Below are positions 8,250-15,509 of a stretch of DNA of 20,591 bases, in pieces (the stretch's first letter is position 1; each line of letters opens with the position of its first letter). The stretch is from an uncultured Verrucomicrobiota bacterium (GTDB lineage Bacteria > Verrucomicrobiota > Verrucomicrobiia > Limisphaerales > JADLHS01): assembly GCA_937894935.1 (NCBI GenBank), contig CALAYC010000198.1:1-20591 (forward strand), read 5' to 3'. Under the pieces are notes generated by a model. It did not search any database. It saw only the letters and a program-made list of their open reading frames with translations, and was not told the DNA's origin. Made by a program: the position numbers and the translations under genes.

Positions 8250-9291
8250 CAGCGGTTTCCTCCTGCGGGTTGAGATCGATTTCGCCTTCGCCTTCGAGGC
8301 GACGGACGATTTCCACAATGCGCATTTGCGCGGCTTCGATTTCCTTGTTTTTGAGCGTGCCGAGGAAGCTCATTTCTTCCTTCACGGTTTCCGCCGCGCG
8401 TTTCGAAATCGCCCCGAGCAAGGCCGACTTGACCTGGAAGCTGGCTTTCTTGAGCGAGACCGCGAGGTCGCGGGTATCCACTTCGCGCATGACTTTTTGC
8501 AACGCGGTATTGTCGAGTCGCGTCATGTCTTCGAAGGTGAACATCTTCGCGCGAATGGATTTGCTGAGGTCGGGATTGCGCTCTTCGATGGACGTTAAAA
8601 CGGTTTTGCTCATCGCGCGATCGAGACCGTTGAGCAGCGTCGCAGCGGATTTAACCCCGCCGGTTTCGGTAATGGCGCGAGTGGGTTTGACGCCAAGTTT
8701 CTGACCGACGATACGGGCGATGGTTTCAATGACTTCAATCGGTGTCGGCTGCAACATTGCGAGGCGCTCGACGATTTTGTCGCGCAGTTCGATCGGACAT
8801 TGATTCAGGAATGCCGCGGCGCGCTCCGGTGGTAGATGACTCGTGAGCAACGCGAGGGTTTGCGGATGCTCGGCTTTGATGGCGTTGTATAACTCCCGCG
8901 GATCGGCATTCAGAATCGGTTCAAGCAACTCGGATTCAGAGAGTGATTGCGAACCTGAACCGTTTTTGTTGACGAGCGAAGCCGCGCGACTTTGACCGAC
9001 GGCTTTTTCCAGTGTGAGTCGAACAATTTCTTCGCCGCCGGCGACCGAGGTGCTCGCTTGAATTGCCACTTCCGCAAATTCGCGCAGCACCTTGTTTTGC
9101 AGCTCCTGGCTGATCAAATCGAGTTTGGCCATTTCGCCGACGATGAGTTCCATTTCGCGCTCTTCAAAGTGTTTCAGGATTTGCGCGGCGCTGTCCGGGC
9201 CCAGCATGCAAAGCAACACCGCCAGCTTTTGCGGGCGCGTCAACTCACTCTTCTGGGCGGAGGGATTTTCAGTTTCAACAGCGGCGGCCAT
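8236..9291 (-). CDS. fliG: Flagellar motor switch protein FliG
   Basis: 351 residues. FliG is the C-ring component that bears torque against MotA and joins the ring to FliF. The N domain starts at 'LTRPQKLAVLLCMLGPDSAAQIL' (18-40), the middle domain has the EHPQ motif at 141-144 ('EHPQTLALLTSHLPPERAAAFL'), and the C-terminal domain has 'MFTFEDMTRLDNTALQKVMREVD' (250-272). The torque helix region (about 279-320) keeps 'LKKAS', 'ISKRAAETVKEEM' and 'EIEAAQMRIVEIVRRL', so most charged positions known from E. coli FliG are retained or replaced by similar charges. The ATG follows the fliF TAA by 3 nt, with GGAG inside the end of fliF. This is a standard FliG. Confidence 0.97.
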   Translation of the reverse strand: MAAAVETENPSAQKSELTRPQKLAVLLCMLGPDSAAQILKHFEEREMELIVGEMAKLDLISQELQNKVLREFAEVAIQASTSVAGGEEIVRLTLEKAVGQSRAASLVNKNGSGSQSLSESELLEPILNADPRELYNAIKAEHPQTLALLTSHLPPERAAAFLNQCPIELRDKIVERLAMLQPTPIEVIETIARIVGQKLGVKPTRAITETGGVKSAATLLNGLDRAMSKTVLTSIEERNPDLSKSIRAKMFTFEDMTRLDNTALQKVMREVDTRDLAVSLKKASFQVKSALLGAISKRAAETVKEEMSFLGTLKNKEIEAAQMRIVEIVRRLEGEGEIDLNPQEETADATV

Positions 9292-9294
9292 AAA

Positions 9295-10875
9295 TTATTT
9301 CTCCTTCGGTTTGCCCATCCACGAGCGGATCGCCTGCGTCATGTTGTGCGGGTTCTCGCGAATCAATTGATTCAACACTTCCACCGTGACGGCGTCGGAA
9401 TCACCGGGGCGCAAAGGACGAGTGTCCAATCCGGAGCCTACGGGAACGCCGAGGGGGATTTGTTCAACCGGCGTGCTCTTGAAGACGCGCCAGAAAACAA
9501 ACAACACGAGCAGGCCGAGCACGGGATAAATTCCGGTCTTCGCCATTTCCCACCAGAATTGTTTTTTCTCCTGCTGATCCAGTTGCTTCGCGATTTCCAT
9601 CGCCGGTTCTTCGTTGAACGGCATTTCTTCGATGGTGATCTGATCGGGTCGCGAAGCATCCGGGCCTTCCTGAATTCCCAACGCCCCCATGACGACGCGA
9701 CGAATTTTTTGCATCTCTTCCGGAGAACGTGGTGTCACGACGCGATTCGTTCCTGTTCCCGTAGCTTGAGCGGCAACAAACACCGCGGCAGACAAGCGCT
9801 TCACGCTGCCGGGCGTCTGCATGATGTTGCTGATGGTTTTATTGATTTCGTACGAAGTGTTGGTGACTTTTTTGTTCGTCTTGCTTGAGCTGGCGGGCGT
9901 GCTGGCAACGCTGTTGGTTTCACCGGAGTTCGCTGCCATACCCGGCACACCGCCCAGGGGATTCGCGGTGACGGTGTCCATTTTCTCTTCGGTAACGATG
10001 GAATTGCGCGGAATCTGTCCTTCGGGATCGTATTTTTCTTCGACGTGCGAGATGGAATCGAAATTGATATCCGCCGAGACGCGCACCACCGATTGGCCGG
10101 CGCCGAGCACTTTGTTCAACATGTCTTCGGCTTTGCGCGCGAGATATTTTTCCAGGTTTTGACGAGCGGTGAGTTGCGTGGCGCTGAGGCCGGCAACGGA
10201 ATCGTTGTCGTTGTTTTCGGAGAGAACGTTGCCTTGATTATCCACGACGCTGACGTTGTTGGCGGTCAGGCCTTCAACCGCATTTGCGACGAGGAAGCGA
10301 ATGGCGTTGACGTTTTGCGGCGGAAGAACGGAATTGCCGCGGACGCGCACGAAAACTGAAGCGGTCGGCTTTTTCGTGTTGTCCACCAGCAAACGATTTT
10401 CCGGCATGACAATCATCACGCGAGCGGCTTCGATGGAATCCACTTGCGCAATCGTGCGGGCGAGTTCGCCTTGCACGGCGCGGAGATAGTTCGCGCGTTG
10501 CACGAAATCGGAGATACCGAAGTTGGGTTTATCGAAAATTTCAAAACCGACTCCGTCGCCGCGCGGAATGCCTTTGGCCGCGAGCTGCATGCGAACCTGA
10601 TGCACTTTGTCGCTCGGCACCATGATTGTTCCGCCGCCGCGACTGACCTGATGCGGCACGCCGGATTCATTTAAGGCCGCGATAACCTTCGCTGCTTCGG
10701 CGTCATCCAGGCGACCGTACAACATCGCGTAATCAGGTCGCGCCGACCAAAAAACCAGCGCGCTCAGACCTGCGATGACGCCAACCGCCGTGACGATGAT
10801 GGTCAGGCGTTGGCCGTTGCCGAGCTGTTTCCAGATGGCGGCTAACTGGCTGCCGATTTGCGTTAATCCTTTCAT
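9295..10875 (-). CDS. fliF: Flagellar MS-ring protein FliF
   Basis: 526 residues. FliF forms the inner-membrane MS ring, the first structure built in the basal body and the housing of the export gate. Two transmembrane segments, at about 24-44 and 445-463, flank a large periplasmic part. The first ring-building motif lies at about 45-215 (secretin/YscJ-like, with 'YAMLYGRLDDAEAAKVIAAL', 'GVGFEIFDKPNFGISDFVQRANYLRAVQGELARTI' and 'ARVMIVMPE'), followed by a second one up to about 390. The cytoplasmic tail 'VTVEVLNQLIRENPHNMTQAIRSWM' is the FliG-binding helix. Its ATG is preceded by the only sizeable gap in the operon, an AT-rich 49-nt spacer after fliE. Confidence 0.97.
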   Translation of the reverse strand: MKGLTQIGSQLAAIWKQLGNGQRLTIIVTAVGVIAGLSALVFWSARPDYAMLYGRLDDAEAAKVIAALNESGVPHQVSRGGGTIMVPSDKVHQVRMQLAAKGIPRGDGVGFEIFDKPNFGISDFVQRANYLRAVQGELARTIAQVDSIEAARVMIVMPENRLLVDNTKKPTASVFVRVRGNSVLPPQNVNAIRFLVANAVEGLTANNVSVVDNQGNVLSENNDNDSVAGLSATQLTARQNLEKYLARKAEDMLNKVLGAGQSVVRVSADINFDSISHVEEKYDPEGQIPRNSIVTEEKMDTVTANPLGGVPGMAANSGETNSVASTPASSSKTNKKVTNTSYEINKTISNIMQTPGSVKRLSAAVFVAAQATGTGTNRVVTPRSPEEMQKIRRVVMGALGIQEGPDASRPDQITIEEMPFNEEPAMEIAKQLDQQEKKQFWWEMAKTGIYPVLGLLVLFVFWRVFKSTPVEQIPLGVPVGSGLDTRPLRPGDSDAVTVEVLNQLIRENPHNMTQAIRSWMGKPKEK

Positions 10876-10924
10876 CGAATTTAAAATTAAAAATTAACCA
10901 ACAAGTGCCGGTGACATTCAGTCG
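10876..10924 (-). other. AT-rich 49-nt spacer between fliE and fliF
   Basis: This is the longest intergenic gap within the operon. Its half next to fliF is almost pure A/T (TTAATTTTTAATTTTAAATT on the coding strand), unlike the G+C-rich surroundings. No convincing -35/-10, sigma-54 or sigma-28 pattern and no stable hairpin was seen. It may keep the fliF ribosome-binding region unstructured, or mark a processing site or a weak internal promoter. Confidence 0.5.
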
Positions 10925-11326
10925 TCACACTTGCATGCGCATCAGTTCCTGATACGACTCCAAAAGTTTGTTGCGCACCTCGACCATGAGTTGGAACGAG
11001 ACGCTGGCTTCTTCCATGGCAATGACCGCTTGATGCAACGGCACCCCTGCGCCCGTTGCCATGCCGGCGACCGCTTCACTCGCGGCGACCTGTTTCGCGC
11101 TGACGTCCGCGACGAATTTTCCGAGCGTGCTTTCGAATGCACCGCTGGCCCCGCCGGTGGGCGAAATCGTCGGTGCGACGGCTGGTGATTCAAGCGGCGC
11201 AATAGGAGTGAGCTTGCCCAGTTCATACTGCGGAATGGCGACCTTCGAGACGTCAGGCGTGAGGTTGTAACCTCCGCGCAATCCGTCGAGGCCGACCGGC
11301 AGTTGAATGGCAGAAAGCGGGTTCAT
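10925..11326 (-). CDS. fliE: Flagellar hook-basal body complex protein FliE
   Basis: 133 residues. FliE joins the MS ring/export gate to the proximal rod. The C-terminal ~75 residues are the FliE core ('FESTLGKFVADVSAKQVAASEAVAGMATG', then 'PLHQAVIAMEEASVSFQLMVEVRNKLLESYQELMRMQV'). The ~55 residues before it are a Pro/Gly/Ala-rich extension; a typical FliE is about 100 residues. No internal Met is available before the core, so the ATG at 11326 is the only sensible start. It lies 14 nt after the flgC stop, in the standard flgB-flgC-fliE order. Confidence 0.94.
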   Translation of the reverse strand: MNPLSAIQLPVGLDGLRGGYNLTPDVSKVAIPQYELGKLTPIAPLESPAVAPTISPTGGASGAFESTLGKFVADVSAKQVAASEAVAGMATGAGVPLHQAVIAMEEASVSFQLMVEVRNKLLESYQELMRMQV

Positions 11327-11340
11327 TTAGCGCGAGTTAA

Positions 11341-11766
11341 TCAGCGTTTTCCGATTGAGAGAGTCTGCATTGCCATGGTGCGGGCATTACGGACCACGGC
11401 GAGGTTGGCTTCAAACACGCGCGAGGCGTTGATTAAATCCGCCATTTCCTCGTGAATATTGATGTTTGGTAACGCCACCATGCCGTCGGCGTCCGCGTCT
11501 TTGTGACCGGGATTGAACACGAGGCGCGGCGGGCGTTGATCTTTTTCAATGCGCGCAACCTGAATGGCGCTGCCACCGGTTGTCGCGCCGTTGAGCTGTT
11601 GATCCAAAATCGTTTCAAACACCACCTGTTGGCGCTGATAAGGTTTGCCGTCGGGCATTTTGGCCACTTCAGCATTGGCGATGTTCTGCGAAATGACTTC
11701 CATGCGAATCCGCTCGGCTTCGAGAGCGGAGGCGGAGGCGTTGATTCCAGTAAGAGCGTTAATCAT
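11341..11766 (-). CDS. flgC: Flagellar proximal rod protein FlgC
   Basis: 141 residues, the usual length. FlgC is a rod subunit secreted by the flagellar export system without a cleaved signal. The N-terminal rod signature is 'INASASALEAERIRMEVISQNIANAEVAKMPDGKPYQRQ' (about 8-47). The C-terminal helix, 'LPNINIHEEMADLINASRVFEANLAVVRNARTMAMQTLSIGKR', contains the FlgC hallmark NI..EM.D.I.A.R.YE-type sequence with F in place of Y. It begins 6 nt after flgB. Confidence 0.96.
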   Translation of the reverse strand: MINALTGINASASALEAERIRMEVISQNIANAEVAKMPDGKPYQRQQVVFETILDQQLNGATTGGSAIQVARIEKDQRPPRLVFNPGHKDADADGMVALPNINIHEEMADLINASRVFEANLAVVRNARTMAMQTLSIGKR

Positions 11767-11772
11767 AGGTCA

Positions 11773-12156
11773 TCAGGCAGGTCGGCCGGTGATCGCGAGG
11801 CGCAGTTTGAGCAATTGGCCAGTGATGAGTTGCGTTTCGAGCGCGTGAGCCACGGCGTTTTGATTCAGGAGCATCATCTCTTTCTCCAACTGCACCGTGT
11901 TGCCGTCGCGAGTATTAGCCACGGCGTTAACGTCCGTGGCGAGGGACGGGCGCAAACTATGGATCTGCGCGACGTTTCCGGACTGCATCGCCGCTTTGAG
12001 TTCCGTGGAGAAAGATTGGCTGACTTCGACGCGCTTGTAGCCGGGCGTTTCGGCATTGGCCAGATTACTGGCGATGGCTTCATGCTGGAGCGTGGTGGCA
12101 TCCAGCATTTTCTTCATCGCCGCGTAATTGGTCTGGCTGAACAGCGCGTCAATCAT
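11773..12156 (-). CDS. flgB: Flagellar proximal rod protein FlgB
   Basis: 127 residues, the usual length. FlgB is the rod subunit next to FliE at the base of the rod. It has 'LDATTLQHEAIASNLANAETPGYKRVEVSQSFSTEL' (about 18-53), the N-terminal rod motif with the conserved N-ANAETPGYK run, and a C-terminal helix with 'VQLEKEMMLLNQNAVAHALETQLITGQLLKLRLAI'. It is the first gene of the operon, with a sigma-54-type promoter whose predicted start of transcription lies about 23 nt upstream of the ATG. No clear Shine-Dalgarno sequence precedes the ATG. Confidence 0.96.
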   Translation of the reverse strand: MIDALFSQTNYAAMKKMLDATTLQHEAIASNLANAETPGYKRVEVSQSFSTELKAAMQSGNVAQIHSLRPSLATDVNAVANTRDGNTVQLEKEMMLLNQNAVAHALETQLITGQLLKLRLAITGRPA

Positions 12157-12189
12157 ACGTTTTTAAGACACTTTTGTCGGTTTCCGCCA

Positions 12190-12205
12190 AGCAACGGCAG
12201 TGCCA
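12190..12205 (-). promoter_or_regulatory. Sigma-54 (RpoN) -24/-12 promoter for the flagellar operon
   Basis: The minus strand reads TGGCAC-TGCCG-TTGCT, matching the sigma-54 consensus TGGCAC-N5-TTGCW at every fixed position with the correct spacing. Counting 12 bases from the C of TTGC puts transcription start near 12179, leaving a 23-nt leader before flgB. Assuming uniform base composition, this 11-position pattern would be expected about 0.02 times by chance on both strands of the window, and it falls exactly upstream of the first flagellar gene. Such promoters need an activator ATPase (NtrC/FlrC type), which is not encoded here. Upstream enhancer sites could not be identified. Confidence 0.8.
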
Positions 12206-12556
12206 TGAAGGGAAACATGCGGTTTTATTGGGGTTTTGAAGATTTTCAGTCTGCCTGGGGGAAATTTTTGCCGGTTGAACACGGTCGAGATAGGCAAGGA
12301 GCGCCATTGGGGCGGCGAAAACTCTGCGAGCCATTACGCCCTTGGGAAAAAGTGTAACACGCTTCGAAAGCTGACTCGATTCATATATCTCGGCGCTTGG
12401 CCGTTCAATTGGTCGGTCTGGAATCTGCCGATACGAAGAGGAATGCCTGTTTCAGCCGGTTGTTGGAATTGCGTTGATTAAAACGGTGGAGTGAGGCGGG
12501 CGAACCGAATTAAACCTTGCTTAGCGGGAGAAAGGTTGGTTCATTTTGGAGGCCGT
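12206..12556. other. 351-nt intergenic region between flgB promoter and tRNA-Leu
   Basis: No convincing gene is seen on either strand. A TTG-started 81-codon frame (12236-12481, +) has no recognisable features. This region should hold the activator-binding sites for the sigma-54 promoter and the promoter for tRNA-Leu, but no clear inverted repeat or strong -35/-10 pair stands out. Confidence 0.6.
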
Positions 12557-12640
12557 GCGCACGTGGCGGAATGGCAGACGCGCTACTTTGAGGTGGTAGT
12601 GCCGCAAGGCGTGCAGGTTCAAGTCCTGCCGTGCGCACCA
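12557..12640 (+). tRNA. tRNA-Leu (anticodon GAG)
   Basis: 84 nt with CCA encoded. The acceptor strands GCGCACG and CGTGCGC pair fully, with discriminator A. The D region GGCGGAATGGCAGACGC is the leucine class II type. The anticodon arm CTACT-TTGAGGT-GGTAG places GAG at 34-36 (codons CTC and CTT). A long variable arm TGCC-GCAA-GGC and T-arm GCAGG-TTCAAGT-CCTGC follow. It is divergent from the flagellar operon and ends 63 nt before the first glycosyltransferase gene. Confidence 0.96.
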
Positions 12641-12703
12641 ATTTCTCGATGAAACTTTCCGGCAGTCCCAGACACACGCTTTCGCCTGCTAACATTTAAA
12701 ATT

Positions 12704-13762
12704 GTGGTCACACCGGAAGTCTCAGTTCTCATCGTCAACTACAACGGAGCGCATTTGCTGCGGGATTGTCTCGATTCGCTGGCGCAGGTGACCGGACCGG
12801 CGTTTGAGGTTATCGTGGTGGACAATGCCTCCAAGGACAATTCGCTGGAATTATTGCGTTCTTATCTTTCCGTGCGGGTCGTCGAGAGTTCCAGTAATCT
12901 GGGTTTTGCCGGGGGGAACAACCTCGGTTTGCCGCATTGTCGGGGTAAATTCATCCTGCTGCTGAATAGCGATACGATTGTTACGCCGGATTTTCTCACG
13001 ACGTTATGTAATTACCTGGAGCAAAATCCGACGGTGGGAATTGCGCAGGCGCGAATGACGCTGCCGCATCGCGAAGGAAGATTGGATAGTTGTGGATCGT
13101 TTTTCACTGCCACCGGATTCATGTACCACTACGGGTTTTTGAAGCCCGATGCGCCGGAGTATCGGCAATGCTATCGGGTTTTTAGTGCTAAGGGTGCGTG
13201 CATGTTGATTCGACGGGAAGTAATTGCGGCGGCCGGCGGCTATCTTTTCGATCCGGATTATTTTTGTTACTACGAAGAAACGGATTTCTGTCATCGCGCC
13301 TGGTTGGCGGGGTGGGAAAGCCATTTTGTCGGTACGGCGCTCATTCAGCACCTGATGGGAGCGACCTCGGAAACGAGCCAAGGACGCAGCTTTGTCATGA
13401 GCAATTTCTTGCGCAATCAGATCTTCAGTCTCCTATCCAATCTGGAAGTCGGATCAGCTGTGCGGATTTTGCCGGTGTATTTCGCCTTTTTCTTTTGCAG
13501 TTTCTTTGCCGCCGGGCTGACGGGAAAATGGTCGTTATTTCGTGCGCATGGTCATGCGTTATTGGCAAATGTGCGCGCCGTGAGAAAAATTTTTCGGCAA
13601 CGACGGCTGATTCGTTCGGTGCGTCGTTTACGTGATCGCGATTTGTTTGCCCGTTTTCAGTTGAATCCGAAACCGGGGTATTATTTGTGTACATTCCAAG
13701 GTCGCATTGGAGATTATAAGGATGAACCGTTACCGTTGCGGGTGCGATCTCGTGGTGGATGA
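12704..13762 (+). CDS. GT2 family glycosyltransferase (WbbL-like)
   Basis: 352 residues from a GTG. An inverting GT-A-fold enzyme, probably adding a sugar from an NDP-sugar to a lipid-linked or surface glycan at the cytoplasmic membrane face. The N terminus is a typical GT2 strand 'VSVLIVNYNG' (6-15), with 'VIVVDNASKDNS' (36-47), the rhamnosyltransferase-type 'NLGFAGGNNLG' (65-75) and 'LLLNSDT' carrying the metal-binding NSD at 88-90. 'YYEETDFCHRAWLAGW' (189-204) is the acceptor/catalytic-base motif of the family. A hydrophobic stretch at about 253-272 may be a membrane anchor. The start must be close to residue 1 because the fold begins at residue 6; there is no obvious Shine-Dalgarno sequence. 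Donor and acceptor sugars cannot be read from sequence. Confidence 0.9.
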   Translation: MVTPEVSVLIVNYNGAHLLRDCLDSLAQVTGPAFEVIVVDNASKDNSLELLRSYLSVRVVESSSNLGFAGGNNLGLPHCRGKFILLLNSDTIVTPDFLTTLCNYLEQNPTVGIAQARMTLPHREGRLDSCGSFFTATGFMYHYGFLKPDAPEYRQCYRVFSAKGACMLIRREVIAAAGGYLFDPDYFCYYEETDFCHRAWLAGWESHFVGTALIQHLMGATSETSQGRSFVMSNFLRNQIFSLLSNLEVGSAVRILPVYFAFFFCSFFAAGLTGKWSLFRAHGHALLANVRAVRKIFRQRRLIRSVRRLRDRDLFARFQLNPKPGYYLCTFQGRIGDYKDEPLPLRVRSRGG

Positions 13763-13789
13763 GATCTCAAAACTCAGACTGTTTTGCTG

Positions 13790-14821
13790 ATGAATAACGT
13801 TCCACCCAAAGTATCCATCATCATCCCCGTGCTGAATGCCGAGGGATTGCTGGAAAACTGTTTGCGTGCGATCTCCGAGCAAACGTACCCGGCGGCAGCG
13901 TTGGAAATTCTTGTTCCTGACGGCGGCTCGACTGATCAGACGCGAGCAATCGCAGCTCGGTACGGTGCGACAGTTTTAGATAATCCGGATCGGGTCGCCG
14001 AATCGGGGAAACGACTCGCTCTAAAACACGCGACAGGTGACTACGTGCTTTTTCTCGATGCCGATAATGAATTATCGCATCGGGATTTCATCGCCTTGGC
14101 AGCAGATGCATTAGCCGTGCATCCGCAAGCATTGGGTGTGGAAAGTTATTATCCGGCCAACGAGCGGATGAGTTCCTTTTGTGCTTATCTCACCACCACT
14201 TTGCATATCAGTGATCCGGTGGCGTGGATGATGAGCGTCGCACCGGTCGCGGTTCGATCAGTCGGAGCGGTGGAACTGTGGCGTTTTCCCGACCACAGTC
14301 TGGCTTTTCCGCTGGGCGCGAATGGCTTCATGTTTCGGCGCGTTGATCTGTTGTCTGTCGGAGCGACAGAATATTTCGAGGACACAGCGATGGTGTTGAA
14401 ACTGGCGCAACGCGGTCGGTGCGAATGGTTACGACTGACCGGACGTGGGGTGCATCATTATATCGTGAGCGGGCTAGGGGATTTTCTTCGGAAACGCCGT
14501 CGGCAAACGTATCATTTTCTCTCGCAGCGTCACCGCACCGACCGACCACCATCCTGGACGACGACTAAACCTGCTATGCCCGGATGGTTGGCCTGTCTGG
14601 CGTGTGCATCACTCATTGTTCCGTTATGGCAAACGGGACGAGGATTGATTCAAACGGGCGACTCGCGTTGGCTTTGGCATCCGCTTGCGAGTTTATTGTC
14701 CGTGTTGGGTGTGGCTTGGGGGGTGTTGACTTTTTTGCTTTCTGAACGCAATGCCGACGCCGAAGCGATGCTCCAACCGAAACAGAAAATAGGCGACGCG
14801 TCCCAGTCTCAAAAAGAATAG
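13790..14821 (+). CDS. GT2 family glycosyltransferase with C-terminal membrane segments
   Basis: 343 residues from the ATG; an in-frame TTG two codons earlier is a less likely start. The GT-A core has 'VSIIIPVLNAEGLLENCLRAISEQ' (8-31), 'ILVPDGGSTDQT' (40-51, nucleotide-binding aspartates) and the metal-binding 'DADN' at 90-93. The middle part is family-divergent. Two hydrophobic segments at about 265-280 and 295-317 suggest attachment to the inner membrane. It follows the previous GT2 by 27 nt on the same strand and is probably co-transcribed with it. It converges on a minus-strand methyltransferase, with only 23 nt between the stops. The role is likely in polysaccharide synthesis; the linkage is unknown. 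Confidence 0.88.
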   Translation: MNNVPPKVSIIIPVLNAEGLLENCLRAISEQTYPAAALEILVPDGGSTDQTRAIAARYGATVLDNPDRVAESGKRLALKHATGDYVLFLDADNELSHRDFIALAADALAVHPQALGVESYYPANERMSSFCAYLTTTLHISDPVAWMMSVAPVAVRSVGAVELWRFPDHSLAFPLGANGFMFRRVDLLSVGATEYFEDTAMVLKLAQRGRCEWLRLTGRGVHHYIVSGLGDFLRKRRRQTYHFLSQRHRTDRPPSWTTTKPAMPGWLACLACASLIVPLWQTGRGLIQTGDSRWLWHPLASLLSVLGVAWGVLTFLLSERNADAEAMLQPKQKIGDASQSQKE

Positions 14822-14844
14822 GCGAAAATTACCGGGCTTAGTGG

Positions 14845-15492
14845 CTATGTAATTCGTTTCAGACAAAAAATGGAGAATGCCTTCTCCGGGTGACGACGGG
14901 TTTGGAGATAATGCATGGCAACCGAAATTAAGCTCCAAACCGGGCGAGGTCGGTATTTTAGCATGGCTTTTTCTCCTCGCAGAGACTTGGGGCCGTGCAT
15001 GCCGACTACTGTATAGCCTGCCGCGCGCATTTCTGTAATTTCCCAGCCGGAGAGGTGTTGTTGAAGATTACCGTCTTCGCTGAATTGAGGAATGAAACCG
15101 TTCGGCGTGAAAATGACAACGCGTTTGGTCGCCAGACGTTCCATAGATTTCAACATGCGCCAACCGTCTTCTTTGGTGAGGTGTTCAATGACGTCCAAGG
15201 CAATGCACGCGTCAAACTTCCGACCGGGGAACAACGATTCCGCTTCCCGAACATCGCCGAATACATACTCGTCATGGGTGCCGTTCTCTCGGGCTTTGTC
15301 CAGGTCAGGTTGGTATCCATCCACTCCGGTCAGGCGGCAGTGATTGAGGAATTTGGCTGGAGAGTTGCAACCGCAGCCGAGGTCTAAAACGGTATGGCAA
15401 CCGTGGAGCGCTTTTTGCAATTCCATCACCAACGCCAAGGCGGCTGGATTCCGGAATCCTTCTTTTATTTTGCTAAAACTGGTTCTAGCCAT
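14845..15492 (-). CDS. Class I SAM-dependent methyltransferase
   Basis: 215 residues from the ATG at 15492. A Rossmann-fold methyltransferase: motif I 'VLDLGCGCNSPAKFL' (35-49), an acidic residue after strand 2 ('LTGVDGYQPDLDKA'), then 'YVFGDVREAESLF', and the post-motif 'ACIALDVIEHL' (95-105), as in the Methyltransf_11/UbiE-like group. The substrate is unknown; in this setting a sugar or glycan end is plausible. The frame extends upstream to an ATG at 15558, but that would overlap the preceding gene by 49 nt; the start at 15492 lies 17 nt after that gene's stop. The last codons contain a small hairpin followed by a T-run. Confidence 0.87.
   Translation of the reverse strand: MARTSFSKIKEGFRNPAALALVMELQKALHGCHTVLDLGCGCNSPAKFLNHCRLTGVDGYQPDLDKARENGTHDEYVFGDVREAESLFPGRKFDACIALDVIEHLTKEDGWRMLKSMERLATKRVVIFTPNGFIPQFSEDGNLQQHLSGWEITEMRAAGYTVVGMHGPKSLRGEKAMLKYRPRPVWSLISVAMHYLQTRRHPEKAFSIFCLKRIT
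14865..14887 (-). terminator. possible terminator inside the 3' end of the methyltransferase gene
   Basis: On the minus strand GGAGAA-GGCA-TTCTCC forms a six-pair stem with a four-base loop, followed by A and six T. It sits in the last codons of the methyltransferase, about 20 nt before its stop. With only 23 nt between the two convergent genes, there is no other terminator candidate. The stem is short, so support is modest. Confidence 0.35.
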
Positions 15493-15509
15493 CGCGATTC
15501 TTTTGAGCG

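Noticed and set aside
8992..9888. 298-codon plus-strand frame antisense to fliG and fliF
   Set aside because: The opposite strand encodes clear FliG and FliF; the product is a His/Phe-rich shadow.
12427..12434. GCCGATAC, similar to the sigma-28 -10 element
   Set aside because: There is no good TAAA-type -35 at the right distance, and the gene downstream is a tRNA.
12236..12481. Plus-strand 81-codon frame in the flgB-tRNA gap
   Set aside because: It has a TTG start, no ribosome-binding site, no recognisable motif, and lies over the promoter region of the flagellar operon.
12510..12695. Minus-strand 61-codon frame with 'VRTAGLEPARLAALPPQSSASAIPPRA'
   Set aside because: It is the reverse reading of tRNA-Leu, a well-known false protein type created by translating class II tRNA genes.
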